Assembly (NCBI GenBank): GCA_035582835.1
Contig: JAYKAV010002931.1
Coordinates: forward strand, 609,117-673,116
DNA: 64,000 bases
Source of the DNA: Phoebastria nigripes
Taxonomy: Eukaryota > Chordata > Aves > Procellariiformes > Diomedeidae
Direction: 5' to 3'
Part shown: positions 38,370 through 49,875 of the stretch, piece after piece
Layout: each line of letters begins with the position of its first letter
Numbering within the stretch: position 1 is the stretch's first letter
Program-made: the position numbers and the translations under genes
The notes under the pieces: generated by a model
What the model was told of the DNA's origin: nothing
The model's database searches: none
What the model saw: only the letters and a program-made list of their open reading frames with translations

Positions 38370-38437
38370 TGTGCTGCTTTTGGCTGGGATAGAGTCAATT
38401 TTCTCCACAGTAGCTAGTATGGGGCTATGTTTTGGAT
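38370..38437 (+). repeat. 5' LTR stub of the ERVL element
   Basis: These 68 bp match the first 68 bp of the 3' LTR at 39,353 with 6 differences, and those of the solo LTR at 53,389 with 3. Both start with TGTGCTG. The match ends abruptly at TTTTGGAT, where sequence of the internal tandem array begins. The stub therefore marks the left breakpoint of the internal deletion. Confidence 0.9.
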
Positions 38438-38872
38438 AGCATCTGTGGCTGTGGATAAGTCCATGCTGCAGCAGGTACACCTTGAAGCATCAGTGGCTGT
38501 GCATGAGGTCGTGCCGGAGCATCTCAAAGCTCGTGGCCATGGATAAGCCCACGACAGAGCAGGTACACTCCTGGAGGGATTGCAGCCATGGGTAGGGCCG
38601 TGTTGGAGCAGGTTTACTTCTGAAGGGACTGTGGCTGTGGGTAAGGCCATGCTGGAGCTGGTGTATCTCTGAAGGCATTGTGGCCCATGGATAAGACCAT
38701 GCTGGAACAGGTGCACCTCAAAGCAACTGTGACTGTGGATAAGTCAATGCCACAGCAGGTATACCCCTGGAGAGACTGTGACTCATAGATAAGGCTCCAC
38801 TTGGAGAAGGTACACCCCTAAGGGACTGCAGTCTGTGGTAAGTCCAAGCCGGAGCAGGGGCAAGGGGAGGGG
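38438..38872 (+). repeat. Tandem array, about nine units of roughly 48 bp, in the ERVL internal region
   Basis: Units share a core like GTGGATAAGTCCATGCTG followed by GAGCAGGTACACC and a CTGAAGGGACTG-type spacer. I count nine diverged copies, mostly 47-51 bp long, with one shorter. The period is not a multiple of three in most units and the frame GGA-TAA recurs, so it is not coding on the plus strand. A 100-codon open frame on the minus strand (38,414-38,716) is a by-product of the periodicity. Related tandem units occur near the 3' end of some avian ERVL internal regions, from general knowledge. Confidence 0.85.
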
Positions 38873-39352
38873 TTCACTGCAGTGTTAAATGCTATGGTCT
38901 GGTCCAAAGGGACCAGGGGTGGAGGTTGTAATGGATATCCCTTCAAATTGTTGTAACCCATGATTTGAGTTTCATGTTATAGGAATTACTATAGCAGGAA
39001 CCACCTGAACCAATGGAGGACAAGCCTTACAAGAAGCAGTGCAAGTGCAGCAGTGACCCGACCTGAGCTGGCTTTGGTGCCCAGTAACTCCATGCAGCAC
39101 ACCGCCTCTCCTGATCTGAGCGACCACCATAACAGATGGAGCCCAAAGTCATGGACTGAATGAACTCAATGGACATTTTGTGGACGTTTGTGGACATTTT
39201 ACAGACATTTCACAGGGGTGGTCAGTAGACTAAGGGAATGATATCTGTGTATTATATCAAAGGATGGGAAGGTTGGTGGTGGGTAATGAGAATGTATTGG
39301 ACAATGTGAGACCTCAGCATGACAAAAATGGCATGGAATAAGGGGTGGAGAA
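38873..39352 (+). mobile_element. ERVL 3' internal region and polypurine tract
   Basis: Noncoding internal sequence between the tandem array and the 3' LTR. It contains a small repeat of TGGACATTTTG-like words (39,171-39,214). It ends in a purine-rich AAGGGGTGGAGAA at 39,340-39,352 directly against the LTR start. That position fits the polypurine tract that primes plus-strand DNA synthesis in retroviruses. No intact envelope or polymerase reading frame is present. Confidence 0.75.
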
Positions 39353-39952
39353 TGTGCTGGTTTTGGCTGGGATAGAATTAATTTTCTTTATAGTAGCTAG
39401 TATGGGGCTATGTTTTGGATTTGTGCTGAAAACAGTGTTGATGATAGCACAGGGATGTTTTTGTTACTGCTGAGCAGTGCTTACACAGAGTCAAGGCCTT
39501 TTCTGTTTCTCACACCGCCCCACCAGCGAGTAGACTGGGGGTGCCCAAGATGTTGGGAGGGGACACAGCCGGGACAGCTGACCCCAACTGACCAAAGGGA
39601 TATTCCATACCATATGACATCATGCTCAGCAACATAAAGCTGGGGGAAGAAGAAGGAAAGGGGGACATTTAGAACAATGGTGTTTGTCTTCCCAAGTAAC
39701 TGATACGTGTGATGGAGCCCTGCTTTCCTGGAGATGGCTGAACACCTGCCTGCCGATGGGAAGGAGTGAATGAATTCCTTGTTTTGCTTTGCTTGCATGC
39801 GCGGCTTTTGCTTTACCTATTAAACTGTCTTTATCTCAACCCACGAGTTTTCTCACTTTTACTGTTCCGATTCTCTCCTCCATCCAGCTGTGGGCAGGAG
39901 TGAGTGAGCTGCTGTGTGGGGCTTAGTTGCTGGCTGGGGTTAAACTACAACA
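39353..39952 (+). mobile_element. 3' LTR of the ERVL element (600 bp)
   Basis: It begins TGTGCTGG and ends CTACAACA (TG...CA ends). It shares its whole length with the solo LTR at 53,389-53,984. A CATAAAG at the usual TATA position and an ATTAAA polyadenylation signal (39,829-39,834) are visible, followed by the TCTTTATCTCAACCCACGAG block. The short open frames on both strands are not genes. Confidence 0.93.
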
Positions 39953-39957
39953 TCTTA

Positions 39958-42900
39958 TTATATGCAAGTGTTTAGTGGCAGGTCAGTCAATGTAACTATA
40001 CAAAGAAAGGAAAGAAAAAAATGAAAATAAGTAAAATATTTGGTTTCATAATAATTAAGAACATCATCCCACTAAGCCATAATCTAGGTATTTCCACGTG
40101 TCCAGTCTTATTTAGGGACTACAAACATTTTTAACAAGACAGACTCCTTCAAAAATAGGCAAATTGAAGTATTTTGTACTTTTATAATCTGCAAGAGAAC
40201 TGAAAAAACCCCACCTAATGCAAGCGTAATTTTTAGTATCCATTTTGAAGAAAGGGTATCTTGTTAAAGATTCGTGCAGAATAGCGAACTCAGCATAAAT
40301 CACCAAGAGGTTACATAATGAACATAGAGAGGATCAAACTTGATATTACTGATATTGCAAAGGTAACGAATGCTCAGAAATAATATTTCAAAGAGTCTTC
40401 TTAGGGTTTTTTGATGCATCATAAAGAAACAAAACAGGATTGGGCCATTTTTTAAATACATATTTTTAAATTGCCTTCAAGTAAATACTTCCTTAGTTTG
40501 GAAATAGCCTAACTATTCCAAATTCATTTGAATCCAGAGGTATGAGATTTCTTGGTCCTAGTTCTGTCTCGCTGTGACATGCCTGCAACTGGTTTATTCT
40601 CCCTCTGTACTGCATAATGAAATGGAGGGCAGGCAGAATTTTTACTTTTGCAAAGATGGAGGAAAATAAAAAGCAAGTCTTTTCTAAATCCAAATTTATT
40701 TCAAGTCATCCGTACAAGTGGAAGTCCTGGTAACGTCACTAATACTCAGAAGGAAAAGGGTCAACTAACATCAAATATAGGCAGTATATAATTAAGTTAG
40801 TGTTTCTGCAAAGAAAAACATTATTTTACGGGTGTTTTCTGCCAACTGGTGGTCACACACATCAGACATGGTCACTGAGCTGAGTCTCCTGTCCTGTCTG
40901 AGCTGCCCCTCTGTGTCTCTTACCCACTTACTCTTTCATCCAAGGCTTGAAATGAAAATTAGCTGCAAAGAATTTCTCTCTGTAAGACACATCCACCAAA
41001 ACATTTTGTCATTCCCTACAGGCTGCTTTTTGTGTCCCTGTGGGAAAACTGGAAAAATACTCTTGCATCCACAGTTGTGTTGATATTAACCAAAGGATAA
41101 TCTGTGGCATAGTTGGAGCCCATCAGGTAGCTCAGTGCCTGCTCCTGTTACAGCTCCCCTTCTCAGCAGCGTCAATGCAGCTCTGCTAATCAGTAAAAAC
41201 ATACCATCCTCCTTTCACTGCATAGAGACTCTTGGTGCCAAAATACACTCTCATGTATCCTAGACTTCCAGTAACTCCATTGGCATAGCAAAATTGCACT
41301 GTAGAAAATGAGACAAGAGCCTGGCTGAGATCTCATATTGGGGTAGACAACAGCTGCGGGGTTTGGAGCATCAGGTTACTCAGAGGCCAAGCTGAAAGCT
41401 GAGACAGACAAAGTACTAGTTGCGATTTTTAAATTTCAGTTTTTCATAATAAACATAGACACCTGCAACACAACACACAGTCATACATACTGCTAATAAC
41501 CTCTCAGCAAGTTACATGACTAATATTTTAGACATGTCTTAAGAGGAAAGATGGAATAATAATCATGATCTTATGCAGAAAACAGAGCATATAATGGGAT
41601 GGATACGTTACTCCCCAAAAGAGGCATCATTCACCTTTTTCCGCTCCTTTTTTTCAAAATTGGAAGCAAACTGAATAGCAAAAGCCCTTAGATCAAACAA
41701 CAAGAGAGAATTCTAATTCTAAAAAAGAATTTCTACCCCAAAAGTAAAATAAAAGTCTCTTTGTATGCAGGTGCTGAATGGAATTTTTGATACTTGGGAG
41801 AAACAAATAACACTGAGTTCACTGCAGGCTTTGAATCTGGCTGCCTGATATCAGGCAACAACTATGAACATTTGATAGTTTTCCTTTATTTCTTTAAATA
41901 TTTACTTAAGTATGCTAACCTTAAATACTAATCCAGCATTTACAAAGAAATATTTGGGAGTGTAAAATCACCACTGCTAATAAAAAAATACTGTAATATA
42001 AGCATTGGAAACACTTGCAGCTTACTTTTTTCAAAACATGGTTTAACGAGTAACTGTTAAAAATGGAAGGAGAAAGAAAGTTGGTCCTTCTTGGGAAGAG
42101 GATGTTGCAAGACATAGTTCTTAGTTATTCATGAAGTCAGTCTGTTTTGCAGTTTATATTACTTATGATTTGGCATTTTAAGAAGGTTGAGTTAGATTAA
42201 TTGAGTCCAGATCACCTGGATTTTCAGCAAGTTAAAATCCACAACAGATGCAGATTTAATTCTTATAATCCAGTCCTGCCTAAATTCAAACACAGATTAG
42301 CATACCCTAGGCTTTCTAGTAACATCTATTGCCATATTGTGGACCTGATAGATACCTCTAATTTTAAGGTATGTTAATACCACACTCGTATCATATTCCC
42401 AAACCATTTTTCCACATCAGTAATGTGTATCTCATAAATTGTTTTTTGGGTCTGAGCTGCATCATGTGGTTGCAAAATCAGGGTCTTTTATGCTGTCGCT
42501 TATTAACAGCACAGTTAAGATCTCAGATAAACACACCTGTCCTGACCTACTTGGATCTGCTTGTTTATTTGTGGTTTCTTTTTAACAATTATCCTCTAAT
42601 TTGTATCTGGTTTTGTGCAAGCCCCTTTATGGAAGGTTAGCTATCGTAATAGGTTTTGTGTTTTCAAAATTTGAGCAGGCTGTCTCACAAATGTTTTAAT
42701 CTTTTATTACGTTGGGTGCTCGTGGGAGTGCTGTGGAAGGGACAAGTGAGGATCCGAGTTATCTGTTTTATCCTCCCCGTTCAACCAACTATACAGCAGT
42801 CAGATATGGGGGTGGGAGACAGGCAGAAGCACAGGACAAAGAAGCTCATTTAAGCACAGATGATGGATGGTAACGCAGTTTCAAAATGAAACTGAAGCCC

Positions 42901-45740
42901 AAAACATAATGTTGTTCAGCCTGTATAACATAAAAATGACTGTAAAGACCTTGCAGATCTTTGCTTCCAAATGTTTTTAACACCTGACATTTGGGATAAA
43001 CCAGCTTGTACCAAAGAGGGTTGGGTTTGGGTTTTTTGGGGAAAAATTTGCTTTACAGAAGTATTTTTATGAGTCCATATGTCATTTCTGGCTGGGTTGG
43101 TTTAGTAGAGTCACGAGAGAAGGCAAATGCCATTAGAAATGATCCCAATCTCCATTTCATTTTAGTAGCAGGACATTAATGAAAGGCAACCAAGAAGCCC
43201 TCATGAGACCATTGCAGCACATCACTGTAGCTTTAGGCTAAGTTTTAATTCCTTTTTACACTTGTTAAAATTGAGCACTCAAAGAAAATGTTGCCAGATC
43301 ATGATAGATCCACCTCCAACTGGATATCTGGTTTGACTTAAAGACTTAAAATAATGATCCTCTGCCATATGTTGAATATAACTTGAGGTTTTTTAGCAAA
43401 ATATGTCTTAGATTAAGTGTACGGTATATGCCACAGCACCGTTGAGTTGTTTCTCTGAAGAGAAACAGCATTGCTTCTGCTCTCCAGTTGGGAGGACTTT
43501 CCCTTCAGGCTAAATGAGACAACAAATTAGGGGTGGGCCCTTCAGTGTGGTCTTTCACAAGTGGAAGGTGCTGCACTGTCTAAACAGGGAGGTTTCTGAC
43601 TAGGGAGGTGTAATAAGGTTAGACAAAAACCAGGTAAAAATACTGAATTTGGTTGTACCGATGCAGCCACAGACACTCTCCACTCCTGTGTGAAAGGGGA
43701 GGTCTGGGCACATCCTGAAATGTGCATATCAAAGAAGACAAAAAGCTAACATTTACTTACATGTGTACATATGAACACACATGGCACATAAAATAGCTAT
43801 GAAAATAATATTTCTTTAGTAATTATGATACTAATGAGCACTACTTGGGATTTGAAATTTTTATACATACATAACAATTGTTTCAAATACCTGTAAACCC
43901 CAATAAATTATAATAGTTTCCTAATGAGCTATTGTATAAAAGTATACTTAGGTGATTTTGGAAAAGCATGTGAATTCCTGTATTGGTTGTAATGGCTTCA
44001 AAGGAAAGATTATTTGCAAGTTTGATGTTATTTTCTGTATTTTTGAAAACTAACTAACAACATCTATTACTCCAAATAGCATAATGTATATTTTCTAAAC
44101 ACTTCTGGAACTCATCTTTCCTATTGTTGCTATTGTTTATTTCTAACATGGTGCTAAGGTGTAATTACCTAAAAAACTTTTGTTTTAATTAATTCAAATA
44201 TATCTTCTGACAGCCTTAGCTAGCTGAATTAGCTCTTTCTAGTAATTCCAAGTGACTGCAGTGAAACTCACTGGCAAGAGCAGGGCAGATCAAGTGCAAG
44301 TTTCCTGTCTCTGTCATCCAAAAAAGGCTCCTCTCGTGACTTCAGTTTGTTTTAATGAGAAGTTTATGCATCCTTCCCTTCCCCCTTTCTGCATGCAAAC
44401 ATGAACATTGCTGTAATCTGGAACCATTATACCAGCAGCAAGTTGCTGTTGTAATCAAGGACGCTTTGATTGAGCAGGGGAGTGATGGGTCTAGAAAACT
44501 ACAGGCTAGATGCATTAGTGCATCTAATCTAGTGACCCAGGCAACATCAGAGGTCACTGAGAGGGCACTAAAACAGACTCTGACACCCTGAGCAGTACAG
44601 CCTTAGCCTCAGAGTAACTGTGACAGCACAGATATATAAAATGTATCTGTGTCAATTATAAAAGACGTGTGTGTGTTATATGTGGTTGTGGCAGTGAAGG
44701 CTGAGTGAGGCTATTCTTTCATGTATACAAGTTAGTGTAAAAAGGAGTACCTCCAAAATGCCTCTATACACTCTTCATTTCACGTTGTCAACATGCAAGG
44801 GCAACAGACTTCTACAGTTGTAAATTTTTATGGCAAAGTCATGGGGGACACAAAAGATAAGCAAAAAGCATTTTTAGAAGAGTACATCACGCTTCTGCTG
44901 AATTTGTCCATTTAAAATCTACTCAGTAACCAGAACAAAAATGTTTCAAGCCTTTTTGTGGCTCCTGACACATTAGATATGAAATACCATCTGCAGTTCT
45001 GTTTCTAAGAGCATCGTGTTGCTTCAGGTTATGCGAGGATAGCAAACACGTCAGCATGTGATGCTGCATAAAGTGACACAAGATGCCCTCATCACACTGC
45101 ACAAAAAGCACAAAGAAACCAGGTTTTGTTGTTTGTTTGTTCGTTTTTAAAGTGAGTGGAAAAATGATAATTTCCAAAGATGACTCAGAACTCATATCCT
45201 TGTATGAACCCTTCCTTCCCTCTTCCTTACCCTCCAGCTCATAATTGTTTCTCCACCACAATGAACAGAAACACATAGCCTGTTTCAGGTAGCATAAATC
45301 TCTGGTACAGAGAAGATTAGAATGGATTTTCACAATTTAAAGCTAAAATATGTGAAAAAAGGAAGGCAAAAGATAAGCTATTAATCCCAATTCATGGGAA
45401 GGCATTCCTTTATTAAAATAGACACCAACTGCTTGAGATAACATTATTAATCATCATCACACCAACAAGACATTATAATGCATCACATTTGCTGTGCATC
45501 ATAACTGTGCGTTCTACTTTATAGGCAAATCAAAGACAACATCCCTATCTTGGAGAGCTTACAATGCTGGGGAGAGTGGGGAAGGTCCTGCAAACAATTA
45601 TTTCCAGATGAAGTGCTTACAGAGTCATGTATCAGGCGCTCTATATAGATCCTAGGAGATACTTGGATGTGAAATGATAATAAATAAAAAAATAATTTGT
45701 TTGTTTTGTTAGACCCCCACAATCTTTGAGACCTTCCTTC
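39958..45740. other. Unique noncoding DNA
   Basis: About 5.8 kb of AT-rich, CpG-poor sequence with no recognised gene or repeat. Open frames are short and unrelated to any family I know. Confidence 0.65.
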
Positions 45741-45755
45741 TTTTTTTTTTTTTTT
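45741..45755 (+). repeat. Poly-T run (15 bases)
   Basis: An uninterrupted T15 in otherwise unique sequence. It could be the antisense poly-A tail of a decayed element, but no element body is recognisable beside it. A similar T15 lies at 47,425-47,439. Confidence 0.85.
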
Positions 45756-45829
45756 AAGTTTCTATGGTTGAAGAGGAGAGCAGAGAATTGTTTATTGGTT
45801 TGGTTGATGAATTGCATGTTTACAGGGAG

Positions 45830-46330
45830 GCTTAGAGGAAGCTCTGGAGGGAAAGAGCAGATGGAAGATATGGACTGATGGGGAGAGAGACAGGAGGGGG
45901 GACGGTGGGGTGGGCAGAGTGGAGAGACAGATTGGCACAGGGAGATGAAACGTGACAAGGAGAAAAGCAGGCAGAAGCGATGCAGCGCAGGCCACAGATG
46001 AGATGTGAAAATAGAATTTGATGTGAAAAGCTAAAGAAAGGTACTGACAGGAGATGAAAAGGGCCGGCCAGAGACGGAGCACGTGTTTCCAAGTGATTCA
46101 GATGGAAAGACTGGAGGGCGATAAAGCAAGAGGCCTGGTAACTGTAAGTTGTCAAAGTTAAGGAATGAAGTAATAAGGCTTTGGAACTGGGGGAATAAAA
46201 ATAATAATGAGTACAGAAAGGGATCAGCAGGTCCCAGAGGGCATGAGGAAAGGGAGGACAGCAAGGCCAGTGCAGCCGCCCGTAGCTACACGAGAGAGGA
46301 GAGGTCCAACCTCCTGTGTACCCAGTCCTC
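45830..46330. other. Purine-rich tract on the plus strand
   Basis: The plus strand is strongly enriched in G and A (blocks such as GGGGAGAGAGACAGGAGGGG). This removes stop codons from the minus strand and creates a 172-codon open frame there (45,832-46,350). The translation is low-complexity Ser/Leu/Pro-rich with no domain. Purine/pyrimidine asymmetry of this length can favour triplex DNA. No gene is called. Confidence 0.6.
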
Positions 46331-49300
46331 ACGCTGATGCCAATAGGCACCGGGCCAAAGCCAAAATATGAACAGAGAGAAGGGCCGGGAACATGTCACA
46401 GAATGAAAGGGAATAGAGCTGAAAGAGACCAACATGGACCTCAAGTCTGTTGGCAGTGTGATCTGAAATGAAGGTTGCAGTCAGCAAGAGGATAGTGGCT
46501 ACCTGCCACCTGAGGCAAGCCACAGCCCCAGGTGGGCACATAGGCTGCTCAAGGGATGAAGGTAGTCAAATGTAGACATGAGATTCACAGAAGAGAAGGA
46601 ACCTAATAAGAGATCCTCTAAGTGGGTCAATGACAGGGGAAGGGTGTAATTCAGAGCTGGACATTTCTCACCACTCAGGCTTGATTTTGGGACAGAGACC
46701 CTAAATATGATCAGTCCTTTAGGGGCTGGCAGATGAAAGGGAAGAGAGAACTGCTCCCTTTTTTTGGCTGTACGCACAGCCCAGCAGCCAGATACCTCCA
46801 AGCATAAGGATGAGTGAGATAGACAGAGGGGATTCCACATAACTTCCTATATTGCTCTGTGAAATTAGTTGATGAAAGGTATCAGCAGAGACAAAACATG
46901 TCACTGTGGATGAAGGTGGAAACATTTTCATACTAGCATCCAGAAGGATATACCTGTGAGCATTTGACATGATAGCCGCACTTACTGCAGGTCTTCTTTG
47001 ATTTTAAGTTACCTGCTGTTGGACGAAGACATATGGTAAAAATTAAAAGTTCAGAAAGATGTTCTACCATAGTCCATCAAAACCAACACCACCTGAGAAT
47101 ATCAGTGCTGATGATAGCCAGAATAGAAATTCACCCTCAGCTTATTGACATAATTTTTGAGTGCTTTGAATATATACACCAAACCAGCATGTAGAATTAG
47201 CAATAGAAAGAAAATACTATGATGTTGAGCAGCTCCTTCACTTCTGCATGCCTAAGGCATTATGATAATGACTTCCTTTGTAAACCACTGTGAGGTTATT
47301 TCCTACAGAGGAAAGCAGATATGTAAGTGCCATGTATTATTACAATACTGATGAGAAACCTAGCACTGCCTCACTGCCTTTTGTTTCCTAGAGAGGAGAA
47401 TCATTACTCAAGAGGATGATCTTCTTTTTTTTTTTTTTTAAGAAATTGCAAATGTTTAGTTAGTCATTTTAATTTATCACTTGTCTCTAAGGAAGGTGAA
47501 TGTGGTTACCTTACAACAATGAAGACAGTCAGACACTAATCAAATTTATGAACTGGCCTGCTTTACAGTTCATAAGCCTCTGGCTTGCTCCCCCTTTTAT
47601 GCAAAGGGTCAAGCAGAGTATAATTCATATCCTATGCCATAAATCTCACTAGGCCACAAGAGGGAGCAGCTTTCAGAGGTGCAGGCAGACAGGGAAAGAG
47701 AAAAAAACCCTCCAATTAACAAAAAAAACACACGGGAGATCCTCAGTCTCAGGAAAGAACAAAGGAAGAGTGGCACTCTGCCAGCCAGCTGGGTGGTATT
47801 TCAAATTTTGTAGCACATAACCAGCAGGCTCAGCCTTCATGCTGAAGTGGACAGCAGGTAGATATTTGCTCTTCACAAATGACTCAGTTTAACAGATATT
47901 CCTGTGTTCATTTCCAAATCTTTTCCTGGGCTAATCTTAAAACTTTCTCCAAGTGGAAGACAGAAGTTGCAGCCTTAACACCTCAAGCCAGGTAAGTGTA
48001 GGGTGACTTCTCTGAAAAAGAAGTACTTCAGAGAACAATTGCAGGTGAAGCCACTGCTATAAAAATAATCGACAGATGAAGATTCAGACCATGTTTCCAA
48101 GCCACCTGCTTTATTTCAGCACCTTCTATAACACCTGTACTTCAAGGTTGTTTTTCCTCCTTTTTTTTAAAAATACCACAAACAAATACAACTCCCCTCC
48201 CTGGCTTTCTCTAACCTTGGTGAAGGAATCTGTTCACTTAAGCAAATTGCTGTGAGTTGAAGCCTATTGCAATGGATCTTAGCTTTTGCAGGACCCATTA
48301 ACAGAAAGCTGGATTTTCTGCACCAGGTGAATCCACATGCCCAGGCAGACCACTGCACCCCTCACTCTGCTGCATGATCACACGCTGAAGCAACATTTCT
48401 GGGTCAGACAGGTAAAGACACTGTGTTGTGTGGTATCTTGAGGGCCACACACTTATCTGGTAGAAGCAGATATTGGTCTCCCCTCATATCTTTGCTGGCA
48501 CAGACACTTCTAATGGGATGGAGTCACAACACTTTTTTTTAAATCACTGATTAGTCCTCATTCCATTCATAATGTGGTTTCAGGTGGAATTTCCCCTTTT
48601 TCTGGATTGCAGCTTTCTTTAGAACACGTCAGAATATCAACAGAAACATTTTTTTTTTCCTTGAATACTCACAAAGCACAGTGAAGACTTTGGAGGACAT
48701 TTGTCTCTTAAAATGTCACCTCAGTGTATCTGCGAACAGCGTGACCATGTGTCGGACTGGTGTCCCTACCTGCTGCATGGCTGTAAAGCCTGATTTTGCA
48801 CTAGAGCACAGTCTCCTAACTGCCCACATGCACCCACATGTCAGTGTGCAGAGGGGCACTACTTTTGCCTGTGCTCCCTGACTCCTTTGGAAAAAGGCAC
48901 CCAAGCGGTAGAAGTACCCGATGTACACTGGCATCCCACCCCTACACACAGAGCAGATCTTACTGCCATACCTAAAATAAACACAAAAGCCTGGGCAGTA
49001 CATATGCAGCCAAAGTGCACTGATTCAGCTGAAGAATTCAAGTTCACATCAGGTATTAAACCTAATGGCAGTGTCTAAAGACTCAGTTATAATTTCCTGG
49101 AGCCCCTGTGGTCATTTTATGGAATCAGGGGAACAAGGGGAGAGATGACAAAGATGTAACACTGAGGCTTATGGTCCCTTTGGGATCCTCATTCCCAAAG
49201 CAGCAATTCTCACTTCCTCCATGCACCGTAGGAAGGGTTTGATGTCTAAGTGAGACACTTTCCTGGTGTGAAATGCTAGGGACAGCAATGTTTAAGGTAT

Positions 49301-49645
49301 GCAGGTGCATGACTCCCAGCTACATCCAGCTGGAGTTCTCACCTACAGCCCCTGTTTTGGAAGCAGGCAGCTAGGCTTCATTGCTATGGCATTTCAAGGG
49401 GGAAGGTCTTCCCCTGTGCCCTGTTGCATGCACAACCAGACTTAATGGTCCCGAGAGCAAGAGCTTACTCGAAGACACAGAGACCAGATTTCAAATTTTC
49501 TTTTGGCTTGATTCAGAGAAAGGACTTGGATTCAGGTCTCCCATTCCCCAGTCTATCCCCAAATGAGCCTTTCTTCTCTTTAAGCTATATAAATCCCTTT
49601 GTATAAATAATTAAGTGTTCATTCAGCCAGACAGGGAATGGGAAA
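46331..49645. other. Unique noncoding DNA
   Basis: No gene recognised. A T15 run lies at 47,425-47,439. A good splice-donor-like CCAG|gtaagt at 47,992 stands without a convincing partner acceptor or open exon. The rest is ordinary AT-rich noncoding sequence. Confidence 0.6.
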
Positions 49646-49647
49646 TG

Positions 49648-49875
49648 TAAGGGAGTGATTCTCCAGCCTGCTAGTTAGCATGCTCATCTGGGATGTGGGC
49701 AAGTCGGGTCCAAACCACTGCTGCAATGACTAGTTAATTATTCATACAAAATAGAACAGCTTATATGGGAGAGAGGGAGTGCAATTATCCAACAGATTGG
49801 CAGTGGATCTACTCTCCTGAGATGTAGGAGAGCTGAGTTCAATCCCCATCCAAATCAGGGTAAGGGAAGTCTTGA
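49648..49875 (+). repeat. Old dimeric tRNA-derived SINE
   Basis: Two tRNA-like modules lie in the same orientation. The first contains CTAGTTAGCATGCTCATCTG and a B-box-like GGGTCCAAACC (49,706-49,716). A linker with GACTAGTTAATTATTCATAC follows. The second contains CAACAGATTGGCAGTGG and a B-box GAGTTCAATCC (49,835-49,845). This arrangement and the linker recall dimeric SINEs I know from turtles and other amniotes. The copy is too diverged to be active and is not a tRNA gene. The family name needs a repeat-library search. Confidence 0.6.

Larger units (their letters stand above)
38365..39957 (+). mobile_element. Internally deleted ERVL-type endogenous retrovirus
   Basis: The element runs from TG at 38,370 to CA at 39,952. 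It is flanked by TCCTA (38,365-38,369) and TCTTA (39,953-39,957), a 5-bp target duplication with one later mismatch. The order is a 68-bp stub of 5' LTR, a tandem-repeat array, about 480 bp of the 3' internal region, a polypurine tract, and a complete 3' LTR. The rest of the 5' LTR, the primer binding site, gag and pol are absent. Because target duplications bracket the whole structure, the deletion occurred within one provirus or before it inserted. A 5-bp duplication fits class III (ERVL) integrases. No open reading frame of retroviral type remains. Confidence 0.85.

Noticed and set aside
38414..38716. Repetitive 100-codon minus-strand protein with recurring HGL/HGP motifs
   Set aside because: It is the antisense of the ERVL tandem array. 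The repetition comes from the DNA repeat and not from a protein family.
38438..38872. CRISPR-like or satellite array
   Set aside because: Units are contiguous and diverged with no unique spacers, and they lie inside a retroviral element of a vertebrate genome.
45832..46350. 172-codon minus-strand open frame, Ser/Leu/Pro-rich
   Set aside because: Explained by the purine-rich plus strand, which removes stops from the minus strand. Low complexity, no domain.
49835..49845. A functional tRNA gene around the B box at 49.84 kb
   Set aside because: The A box is degenerate, and no clean acceptor stem or anticodon arm can be formed. The dimeric arrangement fits a SINE.
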